Source of the DNA: CAYHCE01 sp964355015
GTDB taxonomy: Bacteria; Cyanobacteriota; Cyanobacteriia; PCC-6307; Cyanobiaceae
Assembly: GCA_964355015.1 (NCBI GenBank)
Contig: CAYHCE010000008.1
Coordinates: forward strand, 1 to 64,000
Length of the DNA stretch: 64,000 nucleotides
Direction: 5' to 3'
Shown here in pieces: positions 33,118 to 41,975 of the stretch. Position 1 is the stretch's first letter. Every line of letters starts with the position of its first letter. The notes under the pieces are model-generated. The model was not told the DNA's origin. It did no database searches and worked only from the letters and a program-made list of their open reading frames with translations. A program made the position numbers and the translations under genes.

Positions 33118-35949
33118 CTAGCGCGCCGGGCCCACCAGCTGGAAGGCGGACCAGGAGACCGGGTCAGGATCCTGCTGCCTGAGGCTGAGGATGGCGTGGC
33201 GCAGCGACTGGGCCTTGCCGGTTCCTGATGAGAGCTGGCGATAGAACTCCGTCATCAGGGAGGTGGTGGGGACATCCGGCACGGCCCAGAGCGACACCAC
33301 CACATGGCGGGCGCCGGCGCTCAGGAGGGATCGGGACAGGCCGATCACGCCATCGCCGGTGATCCGGCCACGCCCCGTGTCGCAGGCACTGAGGACGACC
33401 AGCTCGGCATCGAGGTGGAGACCGAGAATCTCCTCGGAGGTGAGCAGGCCGTCGTCGCTGCCCGATGGTGCAAGGGCGATCGCCCCCGGCAGGCCCCAGG
33501 TGGTGCCATCGTCGAGCAGGCCATGGGTGGCCAGGTGGACGAATCGGGCCTGGGGCAACCGCTGCACGATGGCGGTTTCGCTGGCGGCAGGTCCGATCAG
33601 GGCCTGGGTATGGAAGAGGCCGGCGATGGCCCGGGCCTCCAGTTCGGCACCGGGCAGCGGGGGAAGGGGCTGGGCAGGGTCCCCTGGCTGGAGCCGGACC
33701 GACGGCATCGTGGGGTTACCGGCCACCAGGATGGCCTGTGGGGCGCTGCCGCGGCTGCGGCCGGTGGCCTGGCTCTTGAGGAGGTCGAGCACCTGAATCG
33801 CCGGGGCCGTGAGCATGGCGTGCTGCTCGATCAGGGCGCGGCCCTGCCGATCCTGGAGCGCCGCGAACGGGACGAAGAACAGCGCTCCCTGGGGGATGAA
33901 GACCAGCGGGGCTTCCGGATCCGTGGGCAGCTGGTCGGCGATCGGCTCGATCAGGAGCTTGTGGAGCTTCTGCAGCATCAGGTTCTGCCGCTGCTGCCGC
34001 TGCGGTGGGGAAGCTCCAGCTGCCGACGCCACGACCGCCAGACTGCCTCGGCCACCGCGGACCCCAAGGGCGGAGCGACTGGCCGTCACCATCGCGTCCA
34101 TATCGGCCTCGCCCTCAGGCAGGGCGGTGCTGCGGAACGCGATCGTTCCCTGGGGCGACACGGTCCAGATGTAGAGCCGCTGGCCGACGATCGCGTACTC
34201 CACCAGGGTTGCCTGCTGATCCCGGGCCACGCGGCGGATGTCGGCAAGCGTCGGCGGCCGTGCCACCGGCGAGGAGGCCGAAAGCTGTCGGGACTGGAGC
34301 TGCTCGGCGAAGGCGCGCGCGCGGGCCCGTTCGGCCACCTCCAGGGCAGGCTCCGGCTTCCCTTGGGCGATGAGGACCCACTGCAGGGCGATGTAGGGGG
34401 AAGCCTGGGTATCGAACAGAGCCACCTTCAGTTCGTCTTTCTGGCCCAGCTTGTGGCGAATCGCCTCGTTGCGGTCGATGGCCCGGCGCAGGGCGACTTC
34501 CGCCTCGGCATTCCTCCCCGACTTGTGCAGGGCGATGCCCAGGCCCGTCAGCGACTGGGCCTCGCCATAGAGCTCCTGGCTGGCTTCGGCCAGGGACAGG
34601 CTCTCGCGGAACTGGGCGATGGCACGGGGATAGTTCTTCTGAACCAGGGCGATGTCGGCCAGGGCCCGGTGCATCGTCGCGGCGTTGTAGGAATTGCCGA
34701 TGTTCCGGTAGATCTCCAGGCCCTGAAGGTAGGAGGACTGGGCCTGGGCGAGATCGTTCTGCTCCTGATAGGCCCGCCCCAGTCCCGTCAGGGCATTGGC
34801 CTCCAGATTGGCCAGTCGATGGCGGCGAGCCAGATCAAGGCCCTGCTGGTAGTTGCGCTTCATCATCGGCAGATTGTTCGCCTGGTAGGCCGCGCCCCCC
34901 AGATTGATCAGGGAAACTGCCTCCGAGCGTTGATCGCCGAGTTTGCGGGCCAGGGCCAGGCTCTGCTCAAAAAAACCACGTGCCCTTTCGATGCTGCCCA
35001 CATAGAAGTAGGTATCTCCCAGGCCATTGAGGAGCAACAGTTCCGTACGGGCATTGGCGTGGCTGCGGGCCAGGCTCAGGCCACGCTCGTAGCTGTCGAT
35101 TGCCTTGGCATAGTCATTGAGCCAGTAATGGGAAAAGCCAATCATCTGTAGAAGATCTTCCTCGCCGGCATCGCTCGCCGTGGGTTGCTTCAGGCTCAAC
35201 GCCGACTGAAGGGCCGTGATGACGCGGGAGTACTGGGCCTGACGCAGATAGGTCAGACCGATCGCGATCGAAGTGGTTCTCTGCAGACCCTGATCCGAAA
35301 GATCACCGGCAAGATCCAGAGCCTGCTGGTAGTACTTCAGGGCCAGAGCATCCTGCTTCTCGGTAAAATGGACATCTCCAAGCCGGTAGAGGGCAATCCA
35401 GAGCCGTTGCCCATCCCCCTGCCCACGCAGCAGCGGCAGACTGGACAGATAGACCTTGCGAGCCTGGTCGTAGTTCCTCTGGTAGTAGTAGGCATCACCC
35501 ATCTGGGAGAGAATCTGCCCTTCGCGCTGACGCTGTCCCCGTGCCTGCTCGATCCTCAGGGCCTGGGCGTAGAAACCGAGGGCCTTCTCGTAGTTCTCCA
35601 GCCAGTAATGGGCATAGCCGAGTTCCGCCAGCGTCTTCGCTTCGCCGGCCCGATCACCCGTGGCCCGGAAAACCTGGAGAGCCTTCTCCCAGATCTCGAT
35701 GGCGGCAGGAAGCTGGGACGCTCCGAACTGTTTCAGCCCTTCCAGATAGAGGGCCTCACCGTTCGGCCGGATCGCGGGATCCGCCGCCGGCTGGGTCGCA
35801 GGCGCTGGCTGCGCCAGGCCACTGGGGGGCAGCAGCAGCCCACCCGGACCTGCCGCGGTCACGGCCATCGCGATCACCACTCCCCCCAGTCGGCGCAGGG
35901 CAGGGAGTGATTGTTTTTCCGAAAATCGGGCACGGGTCAGCGCCTGCAT
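33118..35949 (-). CDS. exported TPR protein with C-terminal CHAT protease domain
   Basis: This 943-aa protein has an N-terminal signal sequence (GGVVIAMAVTAAGPGGLLLPPSGLAQ). About ten TPR units follow (residues about 60-500; for example LAELGYAHYWLENYEKALGFYAQAL and ALYRLGDVHFTEKQDALALKYYQQAL). The CHAT domain comes last (about 600-943), with catalytic His in FVHLATHGLLDDG (about H809) and Cys in LVVLSACDTGRG (about C856), both intact. Known: CHAT proteases are caspase relatives, best known in cyanobacterial HetF and in Craspase. It lies 17 bases after a caspase-like protease gene, co-directional: a protease pair, perhaps a cascade. Location is periplasmic if the signal is cleaved. Confidence 0.94.
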   Translation of the reverse strand: MQALTRARFSEKQSLPALRRLGGVVIAMAVTAAGPGGLLLPPSGLAQPAPATQPAADPAIRPNGEALYLEGLKQFGASQLPAAIEIWEKALQVFRATGDRAGEAKTLAELGYAHYWLENYEKALGFYAQALRIEQARGQRQREGQILSQMGDAYYYQRNYDQARKVYLSSLPLLRGQGDGQRLWIALYRLGDVHFTEKQDALALKYYQQALDLAGDLSDQGLQRTTSIAIGLTYLRQAQYSRVITALQSALSLKQPTASDAGEEDLLQMIGFSHYWLNDYAKAIDSYERGLSLARSHANARTELLLLNGLGDTYFYVGSIERARGFFEQSLALARKLGDQRSEAVSLINLGGAAYQANNLPMMKRNYQQGLDLARRHRLANLEANALTGLGRAYQEQNDLAQAQSSYLQGLEIYRNIGNSYNAATMHRALADIALVQKNYPRAIAQFRESLSLAEASQELYGEAQSLTGLGIALHKSGRNAEAEVALRRAIDRNEAIRHKLGQKDELKVALFDTQASPYIALQWVLIAQGKPEPALEVAERARARAFAEQLQSRQLSASSPVARPPTLADIRRVARDQQATLVEYAIVGQRLYIWTVSPQGTIAFRSTALPEGEADMDAMVTASRSALGVRGGRGSLAVVASAAGASPPQRQQRQNLMLQKLHKLLIEPIADQLPTDPEAPLVFIPQGALFFVPFAALQDRQGRALIEQHAMLTAPAIQVLDLLKSQATGRSRGSAPQAILVAGNPTMPSVRLQPGDPAQPLPPLPGAELEARAIAGLFHTQALIGPAASETAIVQRLPQARFVHLATHGLLDDGTTWGLPGAIALAPSGSDDGLLTSEEILGLHLDAELVVLSACDTGRGRITGDGVIGLSRSLLSAGARHVVVSLWAVPDVPTTSLMTEFYRQLSSGTGKAQSLRHAILSLRQQDPDPVSWSAFQLVGPAR

Positions 35950-35966
35950 CGAACGGTCAGCTCCTT

Positions 35967-38183
35967 TCAGATCACTTCGAAGCTCATCGACATCGTGGCG
36001 ATCCGGTTCGTGTCGATCCGCCGCGCTACGGCAGCCAGGCCCCGCGTGCCTGCCGGGCCACGCGTCCCGGCAGGGGCCTCTGACAGGTCCGCCAGGAGTC
36101 CGTCCATCACCCCGACGGGATCGGCCAGGACGACGGGCCCACGGGTCTGACCGTTCTGAGAGGCAATCGACTGCAGGCCCTTGAGGGCCTGCCGGATCGG
36201 GGACAGGCTGGCCACGATCAGCACCTCCACCATCCCTCTGGGTTCCTGGGTGACGAGCTTGAAGGCATCCGAGCCTGGATCCGGGATGCGGACCGAGCGG
36301 CCCGGCGCCACACGGGTGGCTTCCTCGCTGGCGGTCCAGTTGTTCGGATAGATCACAGTCATCTCCCCGGTCGGATCGATGACCAGCAGGCTGATGAACA
36401 GTGGCTGGGACTCCTGGTTGACCACCTCGAACCCCACGGGAGTTCCCACCGGCAGGCGATTCGGATCCCTGCTGGAGGATGGCCTTGCTTCGGTGCGTGA
36501 GGCCTTGCCCACACCACGGGTGGGGAAGGTTTCCGCCACCAGGGAGGAGGACTGCCCTTCGGGACGCATGGACACGACGACATCCAGCCGGGAGGAGTCC
36601 GTGTTCAAGGCGAGTTTGAAGATCCTCGCCGCCAGGAGCGCCTTGAGCTTCGGCTTGAGTCTCGCAATGGCCGCGACGGGCGCTTCGTTCGCAGGCCCGA
36701 AGGATCCGGGGATCACGTCTCCCCCGGCGGAGAAGAAGCCGATGCTGCCGACAACGGGGCGAGGCGAACCCGAAGGCGAAGCCGGCTGCCGCCCAGCCCC
36801 GGAGTAGCGGCCAAGGATGTACTGCACTTCGCCCCTGAGCAGAGCCACCGCCTCGATCCGCTGCAGCTGGCTCAGGGCCTGCTGTGCCGCGGACGCTTCC
36901 TGACCCAGGGAAGGGTCGAGCCCGATGGTCAGCTTCACGTCGTCAGGCAGGGTGCGGACCTGTTCCTGGATGAAGTGGCCGGCCCTGACCTGGGCCTGGC
37001 CCCCGGTCCTGCTGGCCTGAGCCCTCAGGCCACGGCGGCTGGTCAGTTGCAGTTCACCGAGGGCCTGGCCCCGTTCATCGACGATGCGGAAGGTGGAGCC
37101 GGGGTTGTACGCCGCCAGACTCTGGGGATCGATGCCCCCGAGCCACAGCTCCAGCTTCTGTCCCTGAACGTTGGTGATCACCCCCTCGGCGGGCTGATGG
37201 AGCGTCTTGACGAAATAGAGCGGTTGGCGCTCATTGGCACTGTTTGGTCTGACTTCATAGGCGGGCTCCTGCTGGGTGGAGGAGAGGCGAACAGTGCTCC
37301 TGCTGACCGTTGGAATCAGAGTCTGCAGTGAATCGCCGTGGGTCTGTTGCCAGAGATACTGGGTCAGGAGATAGGTGAAGACGCCGCAGTCCACATCACT
37401 GAAGGAGGCGTCCGCGGCGAGTTGATCGCGTCGGGTTCCGGCAACGATGACCCCATTGCCGATACCGATTCGGCGCTGCTTGATGAATTCCTGGTTGCTG
37501 AGGCCCACGCCGGCCAGCAGCTTCGCCTGCAACTCCTGCTCCTGAGGGGAGATCAGCAGCTTCGCGTTGCCGTCCCTGGATCGGATGCGGAAGTTCCCGC
37601 GCGTCCCACCACCCGAGTGGCAGCTGTCCAGCACCGCGGTGAACGACTGAGTCGGGATGGAGCGGGTCAGCAGAAACAGGCTGTGGCCGGTGATGTCCAA
37701 CACGGTGCCCCCCTGCTCAGGAAACCCAGCCGGCAATCGGCTGTCGATCGGCACGAAGGTGCTGTTGAGCCCATCGGGGTTGTCGCGATCGGGATCGGCG
37801 ACCCGCGATCCATGGCCCGAATAGTGGAAGACAACCACATCGCCCGGCCTGGCCTGGCGAACCAGGTGTGCTTCGAAGGCCTGCAGGATTCCTGCCCGCG
37901 TGGCGGCCCCGTCCGTGAGGATGAGGATGTCACTGGGATGGAATCCGAAGCGGTGAATCAGCAATTCCTGCTGAAGATGCACATCCGTCACGCACCCCAG
38001 CAGCGGGGTGAACATCGACGCCGCCGGGTAGTCATTGATCCCCACCAGCAACGCCAGCTTGCGCGAGGTGTTCTGGGCCAGCACCTTGCCGTACTGCGTT
38101 CCCTGGGAAGCCAGGTCGAGACCACCCAGGCCCAGAGTGGCGAGGGCGGCACCGCTGAACTCCAGGAAGTGTCGTCGCTTCAT
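35967..38183 (-). CDS. Tat-exported caspase-like (C14, orthocaspase) protease
   Basis: The ATG at 38181-38183 opens MKRRHFLEFSGAALATLGLGG, a twin-arginine signal; the frame continues upstream to 38249, but without signal logic. Protein length is 738 aa. The p20-like caspase domain has the dyad H124 (VVFHYSGHGSR) and C188 (AVLDSCHSGGG), with p20 marker LALLVGINDYPAASMFTPLLGC. The C-terminal 450 residues hold a beta-rich DUF4384-like region (PLFISLLVIDPTGEMTVIYPN). Known: orthocaspases cut after Arg/Lys and are implicated in stress and cell death in cyanobacteria. Tat export would place a folded protease in the periplasm, away from the cytosolic targets usually assumed. Confidence 0.94.
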   Translation of the reverse strand: MKRRHFLEFSGAALATLGLGGLDLASQGTQYGKVLAQNTSRKLALLVGINDYPAASMFTPLLGCVTDVHLQQELLIHRFGFHPSDILILTDGAATRAGILQAFEAHLVRQARPGDVVVFHYSGHGSRVADPDRDNPDGLNSTFVPIDSRLPAGFPEQGGTVLDITGHSLFLLTRSIPTQSFTAVLDSCHSGGGTRGNFRIRSRDGNAKLLISPQEQELQAKLLAGVGLSNQEFIKQRRIGIGNGVIVAGTRRDQLAADASFSDVDCGVFTYLLTQYLWQQTHGDSLQTLIPTVSRSTVRLSSTQQEPAYEVRPNSANERQPLYFVKTLHQPAEGVITNVQGQKLELWLGGIDPQSLAAYNPGSTFRIVDERGQALGELQLTSRRGLRAQASRTGGQAQVRAGHFIQEQVRTLPDDVKLTIGLDPSLGQEASAAQQALSQLQRIEAVALLRGEVQYILGRYSGAGRQPASPSGSPRPVVGSIGFFSAGGDVIPGSFGPANEAPVAAIARLKPKLKALLAARIFKLALNTDSSRLDVVVSMRPEGQSSSLVAETFPTRGVGKASRTEARPSSSRDPNRLPVGTPVGFEVVNQESQPLFISLLVIDPTGEMTVIYPNNWTASEEATRVAPGRSVRIPDPGSDAFKLVTQEPRGMVEVLIVASLSPIRQALKGLQSIASQNGQTRGPVVLADPVGVMDGLLADLSEAPAGTRGPAGTRGLAAVARRIDTNRIATMSMSFEVI

Positions 38184-38730
38184 CGGCGCCTCTCCGGCAC
38201 AGGCTCCCGGTTGGGCACCATCCTGGTCAGGCAGTTCATTCGCAGGCAAGCCACAGGATCACTTGTTCACGTTCACCTCTACGCCTGCACACCCACGTGC
38301 CCCTAGGCTGGCGAGCCAGGCGCATGACGAAGAAGGATTGAGAACCGTTGGTTTAGGTATCGAGACCTCCGTAGGCTCCAGGTCGAAACCGCTGTGCAGA
38401 TCTAGACTGAACCAGGAATCTGCAGCCCTATCTTCCAGCCTCATCTGGCTGGATCCCTTGCCTTGGCCATAGCCTTCATGGGCTGTTCAGCTCAGCGTCG
38501 GTGTTGCTGAGAGGTTGAGCGAACCTCCAAGGGGTTTACTCCTCCTGCATCCGTGCCGCTGGGCGGCGTGGAAGCCCTGCGTGGCTCGTCTCCCACCTCT
38601 TCCCTGGCCGGATGAGCAGCAGTGGAGCGGCAACGTCGGCGGTCATGGCAGGAGGATCAAGCTCGTTCATCGTTCATCGTTCATCGTTCATCGTTCATGT
38701 CCAAGGCCCTCTCTATCAGGAGCGTTCCCC
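38184..38730. other. intergenic region between divergent genes
   Basis: No gene supported; overlapping frames (38035-38472 and 38515 onward) lack coding character. It must hold the promoters of the caspase gene (minus) and of the Spy-like gene (plus). The notable feature is the heptamer tandem repeat at 38663-38697. Confidence 0.5.
38663..38697 (+). repeat. tandem heptamer repeat, 5 x TCGTTCA
   Basis: Five exact copies of TCGTTCA, head to tail, end 33 bases before the ATG of the Spy-like gene. Seven-base units in a promoter or leader can change copy number by slippage and so alter spacing. No such role is shown here. Confidence 0.9.
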
Positions 38731-39732
38731 ATGGATCGACGCATCGCACCGGCCGCCATCACCCTGGCCTCGCTGCTGCTCTCTCTGCCAGCTCTGGCGG
38801 CGCCGGCACCGGCCGAAGGCCAGATCCCGGATCCGGTGTCCATGCTGCTGCCGGGGGCGGCCAAGCCGGGAACCGACCCTCTGCAGCTGCTGCAGAACGC
38901 CCGGGTTCAGAAGGATCTGGCGCTTTCGGCCAGCCAGGTCGAGCAGTTGAAGCAACTAAACGATCAGACCCGCTCGCGGGTCCGTTCGATGGCGAGAACT
39001 CGCGGGGGACCAGCCGCGTCGCCGAGCGTCAGCGCTGTGCGGGGATACGAGGCGCAACAGCAACAGCTCAATCAGGATGCCCGCCAGAAGGTGGCCGAAA
39101 TCCTGCGGCCGAACCAGTTGGAGCAGTTTCGTCAGCTCGTCGAGTCCCAGCAGGGGGCCGATCCTCTGGAGCTTCTGCTCAGCGATCAGGTTCGCGCTGT
39201 CCTCGCTCTGTCGGAAGATCAGGTGGGGCAGTTGAGTCAGCTGGCCCAGCAGCTGCGTGCCGGATCCGGTGGCCGCACGCGCGGAGCCTCCCCCGGGGGA
39301 CAGGAGGTTGGTGCCGTGCGCACCCGGCTTGATCAGCAGGTGCGCGAGGCGCGCCAGCAGGTGGCAGACATTCTTACCACGCCGCAGCTGCAGCGGCTGA
39401 AACAGATCCTGGTCCAGGTCGATGTCACCGCCCTTGCCGATCCTGCCCTGGCCAGTTCACTCGGCCTCACCCCGGAGCAGCAACGCACGCTGGTGAAGAG
39501 TCAGGAGCAGGATTTCGAAACCATCGGCGCCACGTTCAAACCGGTGCGTACCCGAAGTGGCGATCCCGTGGCCCAGTGTGCTGGCGTCGCTTCGAACCGT
39601 ACCAACCTTGATCCTGTCCTTCAGCAGAATCGTCAGCGCAGCCGGGGTGTGCTGACGTCAGAGCAGTTGGCAACACTCCAGCAGCTGGAAGGAAAGCCGA
39701 TCCGCCTCGATCCGCCGGCCTGTGGCCCCTAG
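38731..39732 (+). CDS. exported Spy/CpxP-like protein
   Basis: This 333-aa protein starts with a signal peptide (PAAITLASLLLSLPALAAPA). Two or three similar helical segments follow, each with an LxLTxxQ-like core: DLALSASQVEQLKQLND, AVLALSEDQVGQLSQLAQQ, SLGLTPEQQRTLVKSQE, and tails KVAEILRPNQLEQFRQLVE and QVADILTTPQLQRLKQILV. The LTxxQ repeat is the mark of the periplasmic Spy/CpxP chaperone family, which senses envelope stress and metal. The ATG at 38731 suits the signal peptide; longer upstream frames cross the heptamer repeat and are unlikely. Confidence 0.82.
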   Translation: MDRRIAPAAITLASLLLSLPALAAPAPAEGQIPDPVSMLLPGAAKPGTDPLQLLQNARVQKDLALSASQVEQLKQLNDQTRSRVRSMARTRGGPAASPSVSAVRGYEAQQQQLNQDARQKVAEILRPNQLEQFRQLVESQQGADPLELLLSDQVRAVLALSEDQVGQLSQLAQQLRAGSGGRTRGASPGGQEVGAVRTRLDQQVREARQQVADILTTPQLQRLKQILVQVDVTALADPALASSLGLTPEQQRTLVKSQEQDFETIGATFKPVRTRSGDPVAQCAGVASNRTNLDPVLQQNRQRSRGVLTSEQLATLQQLEGKPIRLDPPACGP

Positions 39733-39785
39733 GGTCCGCCGCCTCCGGGCCGGTTGCCGTGCCCGATTCCCTCTCGAGACATCCC

Positions 39786-40817
39786 ATGACCCTCCGTGAC
39801 GATCTTCAGAGCCTCGCCGACGGAACGCTTGGGCGATCTGGCCTCCAACGCCTGCTGACTGTGGAGGACGAGGACCAGCAGCTTCTGTTCGCGCAGGCCA
39901 GGGCGGTTCGCGCCGCGGCGGGAGTCGAGCAGGTGACGCTGCGCGGGGTGATCGAGATCTCGAATCACTGTCAGAAGAGCTGCGATTACTGCGCCATGCG
40001 CAGTCCGAACGGGGATCTCGAACGGTATCGATTGGATGCCGAGGCCATCATGGCCATCGTGGCAACGATTCACGCCCATGGGATCCCGATTGCCTTTCTT
40101 CAATCCGGCCAGGATCCCCGCTGTGATGAGGTGATCGAGCAGGTGATTCCTGCCATCAAGCGCCAGTACGGTTTACGGGTGTTGCTCTGCCTGGGGGAGA
40201 GGCCCCGTTCTGCCTATCGGCGCTTCGCAGAGCTGGGAGCCGATTCCTATATCCTTAAGTTCGAAACCTCCGATCCCTGTCTCTATGAGGCGATCGCACG
40301 TACTCCCCTGGCCCGGCGTCTGGATTGCATCCGGAATCTCCAGGGCCTTGGCTTCGAGGTTGGCACCGGAAACATCGTTGGTTTGCCTCATCAGAGCCTG
40401 GATGTTCTCGTGGACGACATACTACTGGCCATTCAGCTTCGGCCTGACTTTGTGAGTGCCTCTCCCTTTATCCCCAATCCATCGACTCCGTTCGAGGAGC
40501 ATCCCTATGGAAGTCTTCGATTGACCCTGAACACACTGGCGATCTATCGAATTGCGCTGAAGACACCACTGATCCCCAATGTGAGTGCCTTGGAAAAGAT
40601 TCAGCCCGGTGGCCAGCTGATGGGTCTTCATGCCGGCGCCAATGTGATGACCGTGAACTTCACCCCCAAGAGCTTCCAGGAGAAGTTCAGCATCTACTCG
40701 AACGAGCGGTTCGTCGTCAGCCTGAATCACGCACTTCAGACGATCGAGGCGGCCGGCCTGCAGCGCCGCAACCTGGAACCGAAGCAGAAGCTGCTGCCCG
40801 CCCTTCTCCCCACCTGA
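39786..40817 (+). CDS. radical SAM enzyme, HydE/BioB/PylB-like
   Basis: This 343-aa protein has the radical-SAM cluster motif NHCQKSCDYCAM (CxxxCxxC), and the order of strands is that of BioB/HydE: FLQSGQDPRCDEVIEQVIPAIK, LGADSYILKFETSDPCLYEAI, VGLPHQSLDVLVDDI and the SPFIPNPSTPF loop. Known: HydE builds the [FeFe]-hydrogenase cofactor and PylB makes methylornithine. Cyanobacteria of this type lack [FeFe] hydrogenase, so a different substrate is likely. Followed within 25 bases by a methyltransferase gene and then an EamA exporter, probably one operon. The start could also be at 39759 (nine residues longer). Confidence 0.85.
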   Translation: MTLRDDLQSLADGTLGRSGLQRLLTVEDEDQQLLFAQARAVRAAAGVEQVTLRGVIEISNHCQKSCDYCAMRSPNGDLERYRLDAEAIMAIVATIHAHGIPIAFLQSGQDPRCDEVIEQVIPAIKRQYGLRVLLCLGERPRSAYRRFAELGADSYILKFETSDPCLYEAIARTPLARRLDCIRNLQGLGFEVGTGNIVGLPHQSLDVLVDDILLAIQLRPDFVSASPFIPNPSTPFEEHPYGSLRLTLNTLAIYRIALKTPLIPNVSALEKIQPGGQLMGLHAGANVMTVNFTPKSFQEKFSIYSNERFVVSLNHALQTIEAAGLQRRNLEPKQKLLPALLPT

Positions 40818-40842
40818 TCATCGGGTTGAGCCTCGCTCGGTT

Positions 40843-41958
40843 ATGATGTCTTCTCGGTTCAGCCCCATGCCAGCAGCCGTCCTGTCGCTGAGCATGGTGG
40901 CAAGTCTTGTTGTTGGAGCCACGAGTTCTGTGGCATGGGCCCAGATCGGCTCTGCGGATCACTCCTCGGGGGACTGGATCCGAATCAACTCCAAGCGATC
41001 ACTGGCTAATCTGGAGAGCATTGATTCCTTTGGGATCACGGAACAGGGGACTCTGGCTGCAAGGCTTCTGCTCGACTATTTGATGCGGGCTCATCTCCCA
41101 TCCCTGCGTTCGGCGGATCGGATCTATCAGACGATCATCCCCAAGGAGAATTATGGAGGTGACTACACGGCTCTGCAATGGTTCGTCGAGTACCTGCTGG
41201 CTGAACCTGACCAGAGGCGCATTCTGCTGCGAGATCCGCTGGTGGCGAGTTACTTCCATTTCTTTGCAGGCCATGACTATGCTGCTCTGAAGGAGTACCT
41301 GCAGCGGAAGTATCATCTGAAGGACTTTCCTGATCAGGAATCCGAAAGGGGTCGCAACCGCTCTGCCTTTCTCGAAGACTTTATCCTGTTCAACAATCCA
41401 AAGCGAGAGCAGTGGGAAAAGAGCAGTGCCATTATTGATCGCCTCAGGATTATGCCTGGTTCCACGATTGCCGACATCGGCAGCGGTCCTGGGTACTACA
41501 GCTTTCAGTTTGCTCGGCAGGTAGGACCCAATGGCAGAGTCTTCGCCATCGACACTGTCAAGCAGCATCTCGACTATGTCGATAAGGTCAGTCGCAGTCA
41601 AGGGATCACTAACATTTCAACGGTTCAGAATCACAACGAATCGCTGGGTCTGGCGCCCGGGCAGAAGGTTGATATGGCTTTTATGTGCTCGCTCTACCAC
41701 ATTATTTATATCGTCTACCGGGAATCCGCCCGCGAGAAGTTTCTGGAGAGCATCAAAAGCTCGCTCAGTCCAGGTGGTCGACTGGTGATTGTCGATAATG
41801 CTGTTGTCGAGGGCACGGACCCTCCCTATCACGGGCCGTACATCGCCAGAGAGCTTGTCGTTGCTCAGCTGAAACACTATGGATTCGAACTTGAGGATTA
41901 CTACCAGGCGATCCCTCAGCGGTATGTGCTTTCGTTTCGTTTGGTCAGAGCACGCTGA
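40843..41958 (+). CDS. methyltransferase with an export signal
   Basis: This 371-aa protein has an N-terminal hydrophobic segment, AAVLSLSMVASLVVGATSSVAWAQ, which looks like a cleaved signal peptide. A helical region comes next (60-190), then a class I AdoMet fold: motif I IADIGSGPGYYSFQFARQVG, acidic VFAIDT, and later LSPGGRLVIVDN. AdoMet is not known in the periplasm, so either the signal is only a membrane anchor, or the fold has another role. Two ATGs in tandem (40843, 40846). 25 bases after the HydE-like gene and 17 bases before the exporter. Confidence 0.82.
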   Translation: MMSSRFSPMPAAVLSLSMVASLVVGATSSVAWAQIGSADHSSGDWIRINSKRSLANLESIDSFGITEQGTLAARLLLDYLMRAHLPSLRSADRIYQTIIPKENYGGDYTALQWFVEYLLAEPDQRRILLRDPLVASYFHFFAGHDYAALKEYLQRKYHLKDFPDQESERGRNRSAFLEDFILFNNPKREQWEKSSAIIDRLRIMPGSTIADIGSGPGYYSFQFARQVGPNGRVFAIDTVKQHLDYVDKVSRSQGITNISTVQNHNESLGLAPGQKVDMAFMCSLYHIIYIVYRESAREKFLESIKSSLSPGGRLVIVDNAVVEGTDPPYHGPYIARELVVAQLKHYGFELEDYYQAIPQRYVLSFRLVRAR

Positions 41959-41975
41959 GCAAGGCACCCGGCCCC

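Noticed and set aside
33304..35151. A 615-aa plus-strand open frame
   Set aside because: It is the complement of the CHAT-TPR gene; high GC removes stops. No domain or start support.
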